Below, piece by piece: positions 30,723-36,488 of a DNA stretch of 36,488 bases. A program made the translations under genes and the position numbers. The stretch's first letter is position 1. Each line of letters begins with the position of its first letter. The notes under the pieces were generated by a model. That model was not told the DNA's origin. It did no database searches and worked only from the letters and a program-made list of their open reading frames with translations. The stretch lies in the IMG/VR virus record IMGVR_UViG_3300027833_001206, positions 1 through 36,488 of that record, one strand, 5' to 3'. Source of the stretch: a virus.

Positions 30723-31583
30723 ATGGCAATACTAATGGACTTCAATCAGGTTATCCTTGCTTCGCTTTTTCAAGCAGTAGGTAACCATACGAACATAGAC
30801 ATTGATGAAAACGTCATTCGTCATATGTTCTTGAACTCAGTACGGATGAACCGAAAGAAATTTCATAACGATTATGGTGAGATAATTATTTGTGCTGATG
30901 GCAAAAACACATGGAGACGCGAGGCGTATCCGTACTATAAAGCTAATCGCAAGAAGACACGAGACAAGTCTGATCTTGATTGGAATAATGTTTTTAATAT
31001 TATGAACGTTATCCGTGATGAGATGCGAGAATTCTTTCCGTATAAGGTAATCCATATTGATCACTGTGAAGCAGATGACATCATTGGTACTATTATTCAC
31101 AATGAAGGTACGACGATGAACACAGGCGCTGAAAAGTACCTTGTACTGTCTGCCGATAAAGACTTTATTCAACTACAGACGTATGCGAATGTTGATCAAT
31201 ATGATCCTATCCGTAAGCGTTGGTTGAGTGACAATAACCCCACGCAGTTCCTTGAGGAACATATCATCAAAGGTGATAGCGGTGATGGTGTACCTAATAT
31301 CCTATCGCCTGACAATTGTTTGGCTGTTGGAGAACGACAGAAGCCTATGACACAGAAGCGTATGGCTTTATATAAAGGCACTAGTGAGAATATGGATGAG
31401 GAAACTATCGCAAGATACAATCGGAACAAAAAGATGATTGACTTGAATGAAGTACCTCAGAACTATAAAGATATGATCATGGCTGAATATAACAAAGAGG
31501 AAACCGTTGGACGATCACAGTTGTTCAGCTTCTTTATTACCAAGAAACTAAAAAACTTAGTTTCAGATATACAGGACTTTTAA
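30723..31583 (+). CDS. rnh: T4-type RNase H / 5'-3' exonuclease
   Basis: A 286-residue FEN-family nuclease. Acidic and basic motifs in order are ILMDFNQ (Asp), CADGKNTWRREAYPYYKANR, HCEADDIIG and LSADKDFIQL. A helix-hairpin-like GDSGDGVPNI follows. This is the T4 RNase H pattern, an enzyme that removes RNA primers and adjacent DNA on the lagging strand. Length is close to T4 rnh (305). It works with primase (9780) and follows its own early-type promoter. Confidence 0.88.
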   Translation: MAILMDFNQVILASLFQAVGNHTNIDIDENVIRHMFLNSVRMNRKKFHNDYGEIIICADGKNTWRREAYPYYKANRKKTRDKSDLDWNNVFNIMNVIRDEMREFFPYKVIHIDHCEADDIIGTIIHNEGTTMNTGAEKYLVLSADKDFIQLQTYANVDQYDPIRKRWLSDNNPTQFLEEHIIKGDSGDGVPNILSPDNCLAVGERQKPMTQKRMALYKGTSENMDEETIARYNRNKKMIDLNEVPQNYKDMIMAEYNKEETVGRSQLFSFFITKKLKNLVSDIQDF

Positions 31584-31584
31584 A

Positions 31585-32013
31585 ATGGCAGTAAGACGAT
31601 CTATTTCAGAAATCGTAAATCATGTACAAACACTCGACTCTAAGAGCGAAAAGATCGCATGGTTGCGCGAAAATGACAGCCAACCGTTGCGAGTTGTGCT
31701 AAAGAATATATATGATGTAGGGGTAAAGTTTTTAATACCAGACACACCCCCACCGTGGAAACATAATGAGTACGAAGATGAAGCAAAAGCCCTTCTATTC
31801 CAAGAAGCGCGTAGACTTCGTATCTTTGTAGAAGGTGGTGGTTATGACACTCTGAAGCCAATGAAACGTGAACAGTTGTTCATCAGCTTATTGGAAGACA
31901 TTGATAATGACGATGCTAATTTATTGGCAAACCATATGATATCGCATAAGTCTGTTAAAGGTCTTACAAAGAAAACATTAATGGAAGCATTTCCAGAACT
32001 AATCGAAGAGTAA
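31585..32013 (+). CDS. Conserved phage protein next to RNase H (DUF6433-like)
   Basis: A 142-residue protein with an ISEIVNHVQTLDSKSEKIAWL helix, PLRVVLKNIYDVGVKFLIPD, and KSVKGLTKKTLMEAFPELI. It lies one base after RNase H. I recognise it as a family conserved beside rnh in marine T4-like genomes (possibly DUF6433). The helical KGLTKKT tail may bind DNA or a replication partner, but that is inference. Confidence 0.6.
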   Translation: MAVRRSISEIVNHVQTLDSKSEKIAWLRENDSQPLRVVLKNIYDVGVKFLIPDTPPPWKHNEYEDEAKALLFQEARRLRIFVEGGGYDTLKPMKREQLFISLLEDIDNDDANLLANHMISHKSVKGLTKKTLMEAFPELIEE

Positions 32014-32019
32014 AAGAAT

Positions 32020-32184
32020 ATGGCTAAAAGTTTTAAGAAGTTCCGTGAAGATTACGACGAAGAATGGGGATCAGGCGATGATGCTGTCGATGACAAAGAG
32101 TATCGGATGAAACAACGCCGTGATCGAAAGCGCATGAAGCGTGAAGAGAAACAAGCAAACTTCTCTGATAAAAAAGACGATTAA
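32020..32184 (+). CDS. Small highly charged protein (54 residues)
   Basis: ATG at 32020 to TAA at 32184, six bases after the previous stop and 14 bases before the next gene. The product starts MAKSFKKFREDYDEEWG and is followed by a basic helix (QRRDRKRMKREEKQ). It is short and charged, but the packed position and clean frame support it as a gene. The N-terminus is only loosely like the capsid-targeting peptides at 4409 and 4989. Function unknown. Confidence 0.6.
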   Translation: MAKSFKKFREDYDEEWGSGDDAVDDKEYRMKQRRDRKRMKREEKQANFSDKKDD

Positions 32185-32198
32185 GAAAGATATATATT

Positions 32199-32786
32199 AT
32201 GATGATGAATGAAAAAGTAATAATGGTAGACTGTGATGGTGTACTACTCGAATGGACATACAGCTTCTTTAGATGGATGGAGAAACAGGGCTACAAGCCT
32301 GTAGACCCAACCATCTCGACATACTGCATGGGTGCTACGTTTGGCATCACACCAGAGAAAGCACATGGACTAATTGAGTATTTCAACCAGTCAGCGGCTG
32401 TTGGATGGCTGACACCATTCCGTGATGCTGTTAAGTATGTGCGCAAATTAAACCAAGATCATGGATATGTATTCCATGTAATCACATCTCTATCAGATGA
32501 CATCTATGCAGGTAAGCTACGAAAGAAAAACCTTGAAGCTGTATTTGGTCGAAAGATTTTCGAAGAAATCATCTGCCTACCGTGTGGTGCTGACAAGGAT
32601 GAGGCTCTTGAACCATATCGTGATAGTGGATGTATCTGGGTTGAAGATAAACCAGAGAATGCCGTACTTGGTGTAGAGATGGGGTTGAACTCATATCTCC
32701 TAACCTCAAACCACAGCAAAGATTTTTCTCACCCAAATGTAACAAATATTAAAAATTGGCGTGGTTTGTACGACTCAATTGTATAA
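32199..32786 (+). CDS. HAD-family phosphatase, 5'(3')-deoxyribonucleotidase-like
   Basis: A 195-residue HAD hydrolase with MVDCDGVLLEW (nucleophile motif DCDG), VITSLSDD (motif II Thr/Ser), then a lysine region (AGKLRKKNLE) and IWVEDKPENAVLG (motif IV Asp). The layout resembles NT5C-type deoxyribonucleotidases and other small phage phosphatases. Possible roles are nucleotide balance or sugar phosphate removal. The start follows the GATATATATTATG pattern common in this genome. Confidence 0.72.
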   Translation: MMMNEKVIMVDCDGVLLEWTYSFFRWMEKQGYKPVDPTISTYCMGATFGITPEKAHGLIEYFNQSAAVGWLTPFRDAVKYVRKLNQDHGYVFHVITSLSDDIYAGKLRKKNLEAVFGRKIFEEIICLPCGADKDEALEPYRDSGCIWVEDKPENAVLGVEMGLNSYLLTSNHSKDFSHPNVTNIKNWRGLYDSIV

Positions 32787-32789
32787 ATA
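32782..32789 (+). promoter_or_regulatory. T4-type late promoter TATAAATA
   Basis: Exact octamer overlapping the phosphatase stop, 26 bases before the gene at 32816, with an AAGGAG site in between. It would give the block 32816-34178, which includes the PAAR spike gene, late expression. Confidence 0.72.
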
Positions 32790-32815
32790 CATGTATGGAA
32801 AAGTAAGGAGCGTTA

Positions 32816-33052
32816 ATGCCTACCTATAGTTTTGAAAACAAAGAAACACATGAACAGTTTGAAGAGAGTATGCCTTGGGCAGACTTAGAGCATTACCTAG
32901 AGACTAATCCTAAAATCAAACAAATTTTTACAAAGTTTCCGGGGTTCGTTGACCCGTACCGTCTTGGGCGAATGAAGCCCGATGAGGGATTTCGTGATGT
33001 ACTTAGAAACGTTAAACATCATCATAAAAAAGATAACATCAACACATTCTAA
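32816..33052 (+). CDS. FmdB-like small phage protein without zinc cysteines
   Basis: A 78-residue protein beginning MPTYSFENKETHEQFEESM, the beta-strand start of FmdB-type zinc-ribbon proteins, but with no cysteines. The second half has PDEGFRDVLRNVKHHHKKDN, a conserved tail in marine T4-like phages as I recall. The loss of zinc ligands is normal for this phage group. Function unknown. Confidence 0.6.
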   Translation: MPTYSFENKETHEQFEESMPWADLEHYLETNPKIKQIFTKFPGFVDPYRLGRMKPDEGFRDVLRNVKHHHKKDNINTF

Positions 33053-33084
33053 TAAAAATTGTTGGGTTATCGCTAGGAGGTTTC

Positions 33085-33834
33085 ATGACAAAACAGCGCA
33101 GATTATCTCGCAAAGAAAAGCGTAGACTAGACAGAGACAGTGATCATTTAGTAAGCATTTTAAACCAAAAGTTCGCAATGCGCCAAATTTCACCACTAAC
33201 CGTCTCTCAATCTGACTTATTCAACTCTTATAAAGAAGGAAAAAATCTCGCCGCTATAGGTACGGCAGGCACAGGTAAAACGATGTGCGGCCTATATCTA
33301 GCAATGTCAGACGTCATGACAAAAAAAGAATATGAAAAGATCGTGATCATTAGATCAGCAGTACAAACAAGAGAACAGGGATTTATGCCTGGTTCTCAAG
33401 CAGAAAAGGCGGCTGTATTTGAAGCCCCATACCAAGACATCGCAAATGATTTATTCGGAAGGAAAGATGCATACCAAATTCTAAAGCAAAAGGGGATGAT
33501 TGAGTTTATGACATCTTCGTTTGTTCGTGGATTGACCTTTGACAACGCAATTATCCTAGTTGATGAGTGCCAGTCCATGACATACCACGAATTGGATACG
33601 ATCATTACACGTGTTGGTGAATCGTCAAAAATTATCTTCTGTGGAGACACAAGACAAGATGACTTGGCAACCAACCGTAACAGGGCAGATATTTCTGGTC
33701 TTGGTGATTTTATGAAGGTTCTTAAAGACATTCCGTCATTCAAAACAGTTGAATTTACAGTAGATGATATTGTTCGATCTGGTTTGGTGAAAGAATATAT
33801 CATCGCCAAAGAAAAGATATTGGAAGCCGCATAA
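33085..33834 (+). CDS. phoH: PhoH-like ATPase
   Basis: A 249-residue P-loop ATPase with an N-terminal basic helix (RRLSRKEKRRLDRD), a Q-motif-like SPLTVSQSD, Walker A GTAGTGKT, IIRSAVQTREQGFMPG, Walker B IILVDECQS, FCGDTRQDDL and a final sensor region. PhoH proteins are widespread in marine T4-like phages. In bacteria they are linked to phosphate stress and RNA metabolism, and their phage role is not settled. Strong site AGGAGG upstream. The stop overlaps the PAAR gene (TAATG). Confidence 0.92.
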   Translation: MTKQRRLSRKEKRRLDRDSDHLVSILNQKFAMRQISPLTVSQSDLFNSYKEGKNLAAIGTAGTGKTMCGLYLAMSDVMTKKEYEKIVIIRSAVQTREQGFMPGSQAEKAAVFEAPYQDIANDLFGRKDAYQILKQKGMIEFMTSSFVRGLTFDNAIILVDECQSMTYHELDTIITRVGESSKIIFCGDTRQDDLATNRNRADISGLGDFMKVLKDIPSFKTVEFTVDDIVRSGLVKEYIIAKEKILEAA

Positions 33835-34178
33835 TGCCAGAAGCCGCTAGAGGAGATGCAGTAGAGACTGTAGATACAGTACACGTAGCCGTTGGGGATG
33901 CAAACCCTAACGATGGTATCGCTTGTGATGCGGCTCCGACTACGACATCTACTAATGTTTGTAGTGGCAAAGTTTTTGCAGAAGGTACTGGCGTTGTTCG
34001 AAAGGATGACGCCGTTACCGCCCACACATTCCCCGGATGCGCAACTCACACTCCAGGATTATCATCTTACAGTGGCAAAGTTTTTATCGAAGGTAAAGGT
34101 GCTGGACGTAAGGGCGATACTTATCAATGTGGCGCAGAAATCACATCTGGATCAGGTAAAGTATTTTTAGGTGGATAA
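33834..34178 (+). CDS. PAAR-domain spike-tip protein
   Basis: A 114-residue protein with PAAR-type repeats: PEAARGDAVETVDTVHVAVG, SGKVFAEGTGVVRKDDAV, SGKVFIEGKGAGRKGD and SGKVFLGG. His and Cys residues near AHTFPGCATH and YQCGA fit the zinc-binding tip. In T4 the PAAR protein gp5.4 caps the tail spike. It is a virion gene next to PhoH, downstream of a late promoter at 32782. The repeats are clear. Confidence 0.82.
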   Translation: MPEAARGDAVETVDTVHVAVGDANPNDGIACDAAPTTTSTNVCSGKVFAEGTGVVRKDDAVTAHTFPGCATHTPGLSSYSGKVFIEGKGAGRKGDTYQCGAEITSGSGKVFLGG

Positions 34179-34186
34179 ATAATTTT

Positions 34187-34206
34187 TTCTGTGGTATAAT
34201 ACAGAA
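34187..34206 (+). promoter_or_regulatory. Extended -10 promoter within a palindrome
   Basis: TGG followed by TATAAT (34192-34200) is an extended -10 site with no good -35. It lies between TTCTGT (34187-34192) and ACAGAA (34201-34206), a perfect 6-bp inverted repeat. A weak late-like GATAAATA is at 34174. It would start transcription of the nuclease at 34225 and may be regulated by a protein that binds the palindrome. Confidence 0.55.
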
Positions 34207-34224
34207 TCAATAGAAAGTTATATT

Positions 34225-34893
34225 ATGTTTAATCATGTGAAGCACGACGTAGAACTGCCTACGTTGACTAGAAAAACGACTGAGGGTGGACGAAGATACT
34301 TCACCCCAGAAGGTAACGCATACCCATCAATAACTACCGTGTTAGGTATATTGAGCAAACAGGGTATCCTTGAATGGCGCAAGAAGGTTGGCGAAGTAGA
34401 AGCCAATAAGATATCCCAACAAGCATCTGTAAGAGGTACGGCAGTCCACAAGTTGGCTGAGGACTATCTAAACAACGATCCAAATTGGAAAGAAGGCGCA
34501 ATGCCAACTAACCTATTCTCGTTTGAAGACATCAAGAAAATCATGGATAAGCGCTTGGATAACATCTGGATGCAAGAGGTGTTCTTGTATAGTGATCGTT
34601 TAAAGACTGCTGGACAGGTTGACTGTATTGCAGAGTTCGATGGGCAGTTGTCTATTATTGATTTCAAAACATCTCGAAAACCAAAGAAAGAAGAATGGAT
34701 TACAAGTTACTTCATTCAAGCATCTTTCTACGCCGCCGCTTTCTATGAGAGGACAGGTATACCTATTAAACAGGGCGTAATTCTCATTACTGTGGATCAT
34801 CATGAGCCTCAAGTATTCAAGATAAATACATACGATTATTTGGAACACTTCTTAAATGTACGCAAAGAGTACAAAAAACAAAAAGGAATATGA
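34225..34893 (+). CDS. PD-(D/E)XK nuclease (Cas4/RecB-like)
   Basis: A 222-residue nuclease. It has ITTVLGILSKQGI, the helix RGTAVHKLAEDYL with the conserved His, GQVDCIAEFDGQLSIIDFKTSRK, which contains the Asp and D-F-K catalytic core, and the downstream QASFYAAAFYE helix (QxxxY motif). The layout fits the PD-(D/E)XK exonucleases of marine phages, used for recombination or DNA end processing. It does not need to be part of a CRISPR system. Its start is preceded by AGAAAGTTATATT. Confidence 0.8.
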   Translation: MFNHVKHDVELPTLTRKTTEGGRRYFTPEGNAYPSITTVLGILSKQGILEWRKKVGEVEANKISQQASVRGTAVHKLAEDYLNNDPNWKEGAMPTNLFSFEDIKKIMDKRLDNIWMQEVFLYSDRLKTAGQVDCIAEFDGQLSIIDFKTSRKPKKEEWITSYFIQASFYAAAFYERTGIPIKQGVILITVDHHEPQVFKINTYDYLEHFLNVRKEYKKQKGI

Positions 34894-34894
34894 T

Positions 34895-35092
34895 ATGAGA
34901 GAGAAAATGATTAATGCTATGATCCAACATGCGATTGGACATATCGAAAAGCACAAAATGAATGTAGAAGTATATCTAGCCAACCCAGCGGGTATTGGTG
35001 AACATCCTGATGTATTTGAAGCCATGGAACAAGAGATTATGGAAATTGCCAAGTACCAAGATGTGTTAGATATGCTAGAAAAACATTTTTAA
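34895..35092 (+). CDS. Small conserved helical phage protein
   Basis: Sixty-five residues from the ATG at 34895 with an AAAGGA site upstream; an in-frame ATG at 34856 inside the nuclease gene is less likely. The helices IQHAIGHIEKHKMNVEVYL, PAGIGEHPDVFEAM and EIMEIAKYQDVLDMLEKH match a small family of marine T4-like phages from memory. Function unknown. Confidence 0.6.
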   Translation: MREKMINAMIQHAIGHIEKHKMNVEVYLANPAGIGEHPDVFEAMEQEIMEIAKYQDVLDMLEKHF

Positions 35093-35095
35093 AAC

Positions 35096-35163
35096 AAAGT
35101 TGTTGACAACGTTTGATAGATTCGCTATAAATTAAGAGTAAGTTAAGAATCAAACGAAAGAGA
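35096..35163 (+). repeat. First copy of a duplicated 68-bp promoter/leader
   Basis: The 68 bases match 35836-35903 except for three substitutions, all near the -10 and start point. Each copy holds a sigma70-type promoter, the inverted repeat CGTTTGAT / ATCAAACG around the start point, and a GAAAGAGA ribosome site, and ends just before a gene. Confidence 0.85.
35103..35131 (+). promoter_or_regulatory. Sigma70-type promoter in repeat copy 1
   Basis: TTGACA (35103-35108) and TATAAA (35126-35131) with a 17-base spacer. The -35 lies in GTTGACAAC, an interrupted palindrome. It drives the gene at 35171. Confidence 0.8.
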
Positions 35164-35170
35164 GAATGAC

Positions 35171-35503
35171 ATGACTGCTTTTACAAATGAAAACCTAGAC
35201 TTCCACGGTGGCTACTTGATGTTTCGTGGCGCTTATGAAGGTCAGCCAGTTTATGAAAACAAGCCAAACATACACCCTTCGAATGTTGGTCGTCGTATTG
35301 ACTTGTTCATCGCTCGTTTTAAATACAGTGGTACTCCTATCACTAAAGCAAAATTTGTTAAAGAGTTGAAGGCAAATTGGACTGTTGAAGAATACGCCGC
35401 TAAACGTGCCGAAGGTTTGACACCACACGCTATCATCGAAACCAAAAACCCAACATGGTCTAAGGACATCATTGCTAAGTGGAAAGCTAAGAAAGGAATG
35501 TAA
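35171..35503 (+). CDS. Small phage protein, function unknown
   Basis: A 110-residue protein with NENLDFHGGYLMFRGAYEG, RFKYSGTPITKAKFVKELK and a C-terminal basic helix. It has the first of two duplicated promoters upstream. From memory, a family with HGGYLMFRG and ARFKYxG occurs in phages, without known function. The stop overlaps the next gene by one base. Confidence 0.55.
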   Translation: MTAFTNENLDFHGGYLMFRGAYEGQPVYENKPNIHPSNVGRRIDLFIARFKYSGTPITKAKFVKELKANWTVEEYAAKRAEGLTPHAIIETKNPTWSKDIIAKWKAKKGM

Positions 35504-35826
35504 TGCGTTACATCATCATTGACCCAGACGAAGGAATTTTTCTGGGTACAAGAAAAGATGAAGAAATGGGTGGGATGGGAATGTTGTTCTCATCTCACAA
35601 TTTTTTATACATCACCAGAGCAACTTGTTGGAAGACTAGGCAAGAAGCCACATCTTACATGTACAGACACATTAAACGTCATCTGGAACATTGTTTCGTG
35701 GCAGAGATCGATAGCGATACCAAAGAACAATTCGTTAGTATTCCAGATATATGTAGGTCTGGTTTTGGTGGTTATGCTTGGGACATGATAGATGTCATGC
35801 CCACACCAAGCCAAGAACTTCATTAA
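35503..35826 (+). CDS. Small phage protein, function unknown
   Basis: A 107-residue protein starting MRYIIIDPDEGIFLGTRKDE, with a hydrophobic middle and an acidic later part. The start is on the last base of the preceding stop codon (TAATG), so it is coupled. No motif recognised. It probably shares the first repeat promoter with its neighbour. Confidence 0.5.
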   Translation: MRYIIIDPDEGIFLGTRKDEEMGGMGMLFSSHNFLYITRATCWKTRQEATSYMYRHIKRHLEHCFVAEIDSDTKEQFVSIPDICRSGFGGYAWDMIDVMPTPSQELH

Positions 35827-35835
35827 AAGTTGAAA

Positions 35836-35903
35836 AAAGTTGTTGACAACGTTTGATAGATTCGTTACAAAGTAAGAGTAAGTTAAGAATCAAACGAAAG
35901 AGA
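35836..35903 (+). repeat. Second copy of the duplicated 68-bp promoter/leader
   Basis: Aligns with 35096-35163 at 740 bases distance with three mismatches: the base before the -10, one inside the -10 (TATAAA to TACAAA) and one just after it. The inverted repeat (35850-35857 and 35889-35896) and the -35 are unchanged, so binding sites are kept while promoter strength may differ. Confidence 0.85.
35843..35871 (+). promoter_or_regulatory. Sigma70-type promoter in repeat copy 2
   Basis: TTGACA (35843-35848) and TACAAA (35866-35871) with a 17-base spacer. The -10 is weaker than in copy 1. It drives the gene at 35909. Confidence 0.7.
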
Positions 35904-35908
35904 AAAAA

Positions 35909-36163
35909 ATGTCAATTAATTATGTTTCAGCCGATAATAGTGGTCTTGTTTTTAGCATTGAATGTGCAGACCAAGGTTCAATAGAGTGTAGAGCCGACAC
36001 TGTAGAAGACGGTGTGTATTGGGTCAATAAGTACGGCATCGACAACAATGAATTGTACTTCTCTTCTTCAATGGACTTTGCGACTGAAGAAATGTTTGAA
36101 ACAGACATGGGCGCTAAAATCATGTTTGAAGAAATTGTTGCTCAATCACAAAATTATAGTTGA
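35909..36163 (+). CDS. Small acidic phage protein, function unknown
   Basis: An 84-residue, beta-rich acidic protein (NSGLVFSIECADQGSIECRA, VEDGVYWVNKYG). It has the second copy of the duplicated promoter upstream. No family recognised. Its single gene unit, between two promoters, suggests separate early expression. Confidence 0.5.
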   Translation: MSINYVSADNSGLVFSIECADQGSIECRADTVEDGVYWVNKYGIDNNELYFSSSMDFATEEMFETDMGAKIMFEEIVAQSQNYS

Positions 36164-36187
36164 CATCTACAAAAACTATGTTACATT
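36160..36187 (+). promoter_or_regulatory. Sigma70-type promoter for the DUF932 gene
   Basis: TTGACA (36160-36165) and TACATT (36182-36187) with a 16-base spacer, about 45 bases before the start at 36234. It shares no long homology with the two repeat copies. Confidence 0.65.
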
Positions 36188-36233
36188 AATATATGTAATG
36201 AAAACAAACTTAAAACCTTGAAAGGGTTATATC

Positions 36234-36488
36234 ATGGCACACGAACTTGAAATGATTAACGGCGAAGCACAAATGGCGTATCGCGCAAGCAACGGTCTTC
36301 CTTGGCATGGACTAGGAACACCAGTAGGTGATGACATGTCACCACAAGAGATGATGGAAGCCGCCAATCTTAATTGGGGCGTAGAGAAGGTTAATACCTA
36401 CTTCCGCTTCAAAGGTGACAACATCGCTACAGGTCAACAAGCACTAGTACGTGAGACAGACGGTAAAGTTCTAACACAAGTAGGTAAG
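36234..36488 (+). CDS. DUF932 phage/plasmid-like protein, N-terminal part (3' partial)
   Basis: Eighty-five codons from the ATG at 36234 run to the end of the window. The N-terminus has MAHELEMINGEAQMAYRASN, then LPWHGLGTPVG and EMMEAANLNWGVEKV. This is the start of the phage/plasmid-like DUF932 family (TIGR03299). Its members are common in phages and of unknown function. The site before the start is AAAGGG. The rest of the protein lies outside the window. Confidence 0.75.
   Translation, partial: MAHELEMINGEAQMAYRASNGLPWHGLGTPVGDDMSPQEMMEAANLNWGVEKVNTYFRFKGDNIATGQQALVRETDGKVLTQVGK

Noticed and set aside
34174-34181. GATAAATA before the nuclease as a late promoter
   Set aside because: It has a mismatch at the first base, lies at the PAAR stop, and the nearby extended -10 better explains an early-type nuclease gene.
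34225-34893. Cas4 nuclease as a sign of CRISPR
   Set aside because: No repeat array or other cas gene is visible. This PD-(D/E)XK nuclease is of the phage DNA-processing type.
1-36488. tRNA or rRNA genes
   Set aside because: I found no cloverleaf-like segment with a matching acceptor stem in the few intergenic gaps. A dedicated search was not possible.

Overview
The window looks like part of the genome of a T4-like (Tevenvirinae-related) marine myovirus, probably infecting an alphaproteobacterium. Every supportable gene is on the + strand. Genes are packed with 1-, 4- and 8-base overlaps, and no gap exceeds about 175 bases. The sequence is moderately AT-rich. The T4-type evidence is eight exact TATAAATA late-promoter octamers placed just upstream of genes, a primase, DHFR, thymidylate synthase, T4-type RNase H, PhoH, dNMP kinase, PAAR spike protein, and a block of small virion proteins that I recognise from memory as typical of marine T4-like phages. 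The alphaproteobacterial host is inferred from a Shemin-pathway 5-aminolevulinate synthase and a pseudoazurin, both typical of that class. No database search was possible.

Layout. (1) 1-628: end of an unknown gene, then an exported pseudoazurin. (2) 633-3250: late-type promoter, hairpin terminator and a tightly coupled surface-chemistry cassette (methyltransferase, glycosyltransferase, sulfotransferase, GT25-like glycosyltransferase). (3) 3242-9723: virion and lysis block, with basic and acidic head or internal proteins, a GH19 endolysin, a gp67-like core protein, overlapping spanins and a coiled-coil membrane protein. (4) 9720-16926: DNA precursor block (primase, DHFR, thymidylate synthase, ATP-cone-NrdB, NrdA) ending in 5-aminolevulinate synthase and a DUF454 membrane protein. 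(5) 16927-20352: a second late-promoter cassette (SDR sugar dehydratase/epimerase, methyltransferase, GT17-sulfotransferase fusion, coiled-coil protein). (6) 20349-26421: SleB-like hydrolase, short UDP-sugar dehydrogenase, cytidylyltransferase, carbamoyltransferase, SGNH-like protein and phosphomannomutase among small conserved unknowns. (7) 26423-34178: glutaredoxin, GIY-YIG-like nuclease, dNMP kinase, glycosyltransferase, RNase H, HAD phosphatase, PhoH and PAAR. (8) 34187-36488: PD-(D/E)XK nuclease, small early-type genes behind a duplicated 68-bp promoter, and the start of a DUF932 gene.

How it fits together. The nucleotide genes would convert host ribonucleotides into dNTPs (NrdAB with glutaredoxin, thymidylate synthase with DHFR, dNMP kinase) for primase-dependent replication. 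Pseudoazurin and 5-aminolevulinate synthase are auxiliary metabolic genes pointing at electron transport and tetrapyrrole supply. About twelve sugar and surface-modification genes, including two sulfotransferase domains, are the most distinctive feature. Two of these cassettes sit behind late promoters, which suggests decoration of virion or late-infection cell-surface glycans. The main regulatory novelties are promoter-overlapping inverted repeats (27947-27977, 34187-34206), the duplicated promoter (35096 and 35836) and a structured leader before nrdB.
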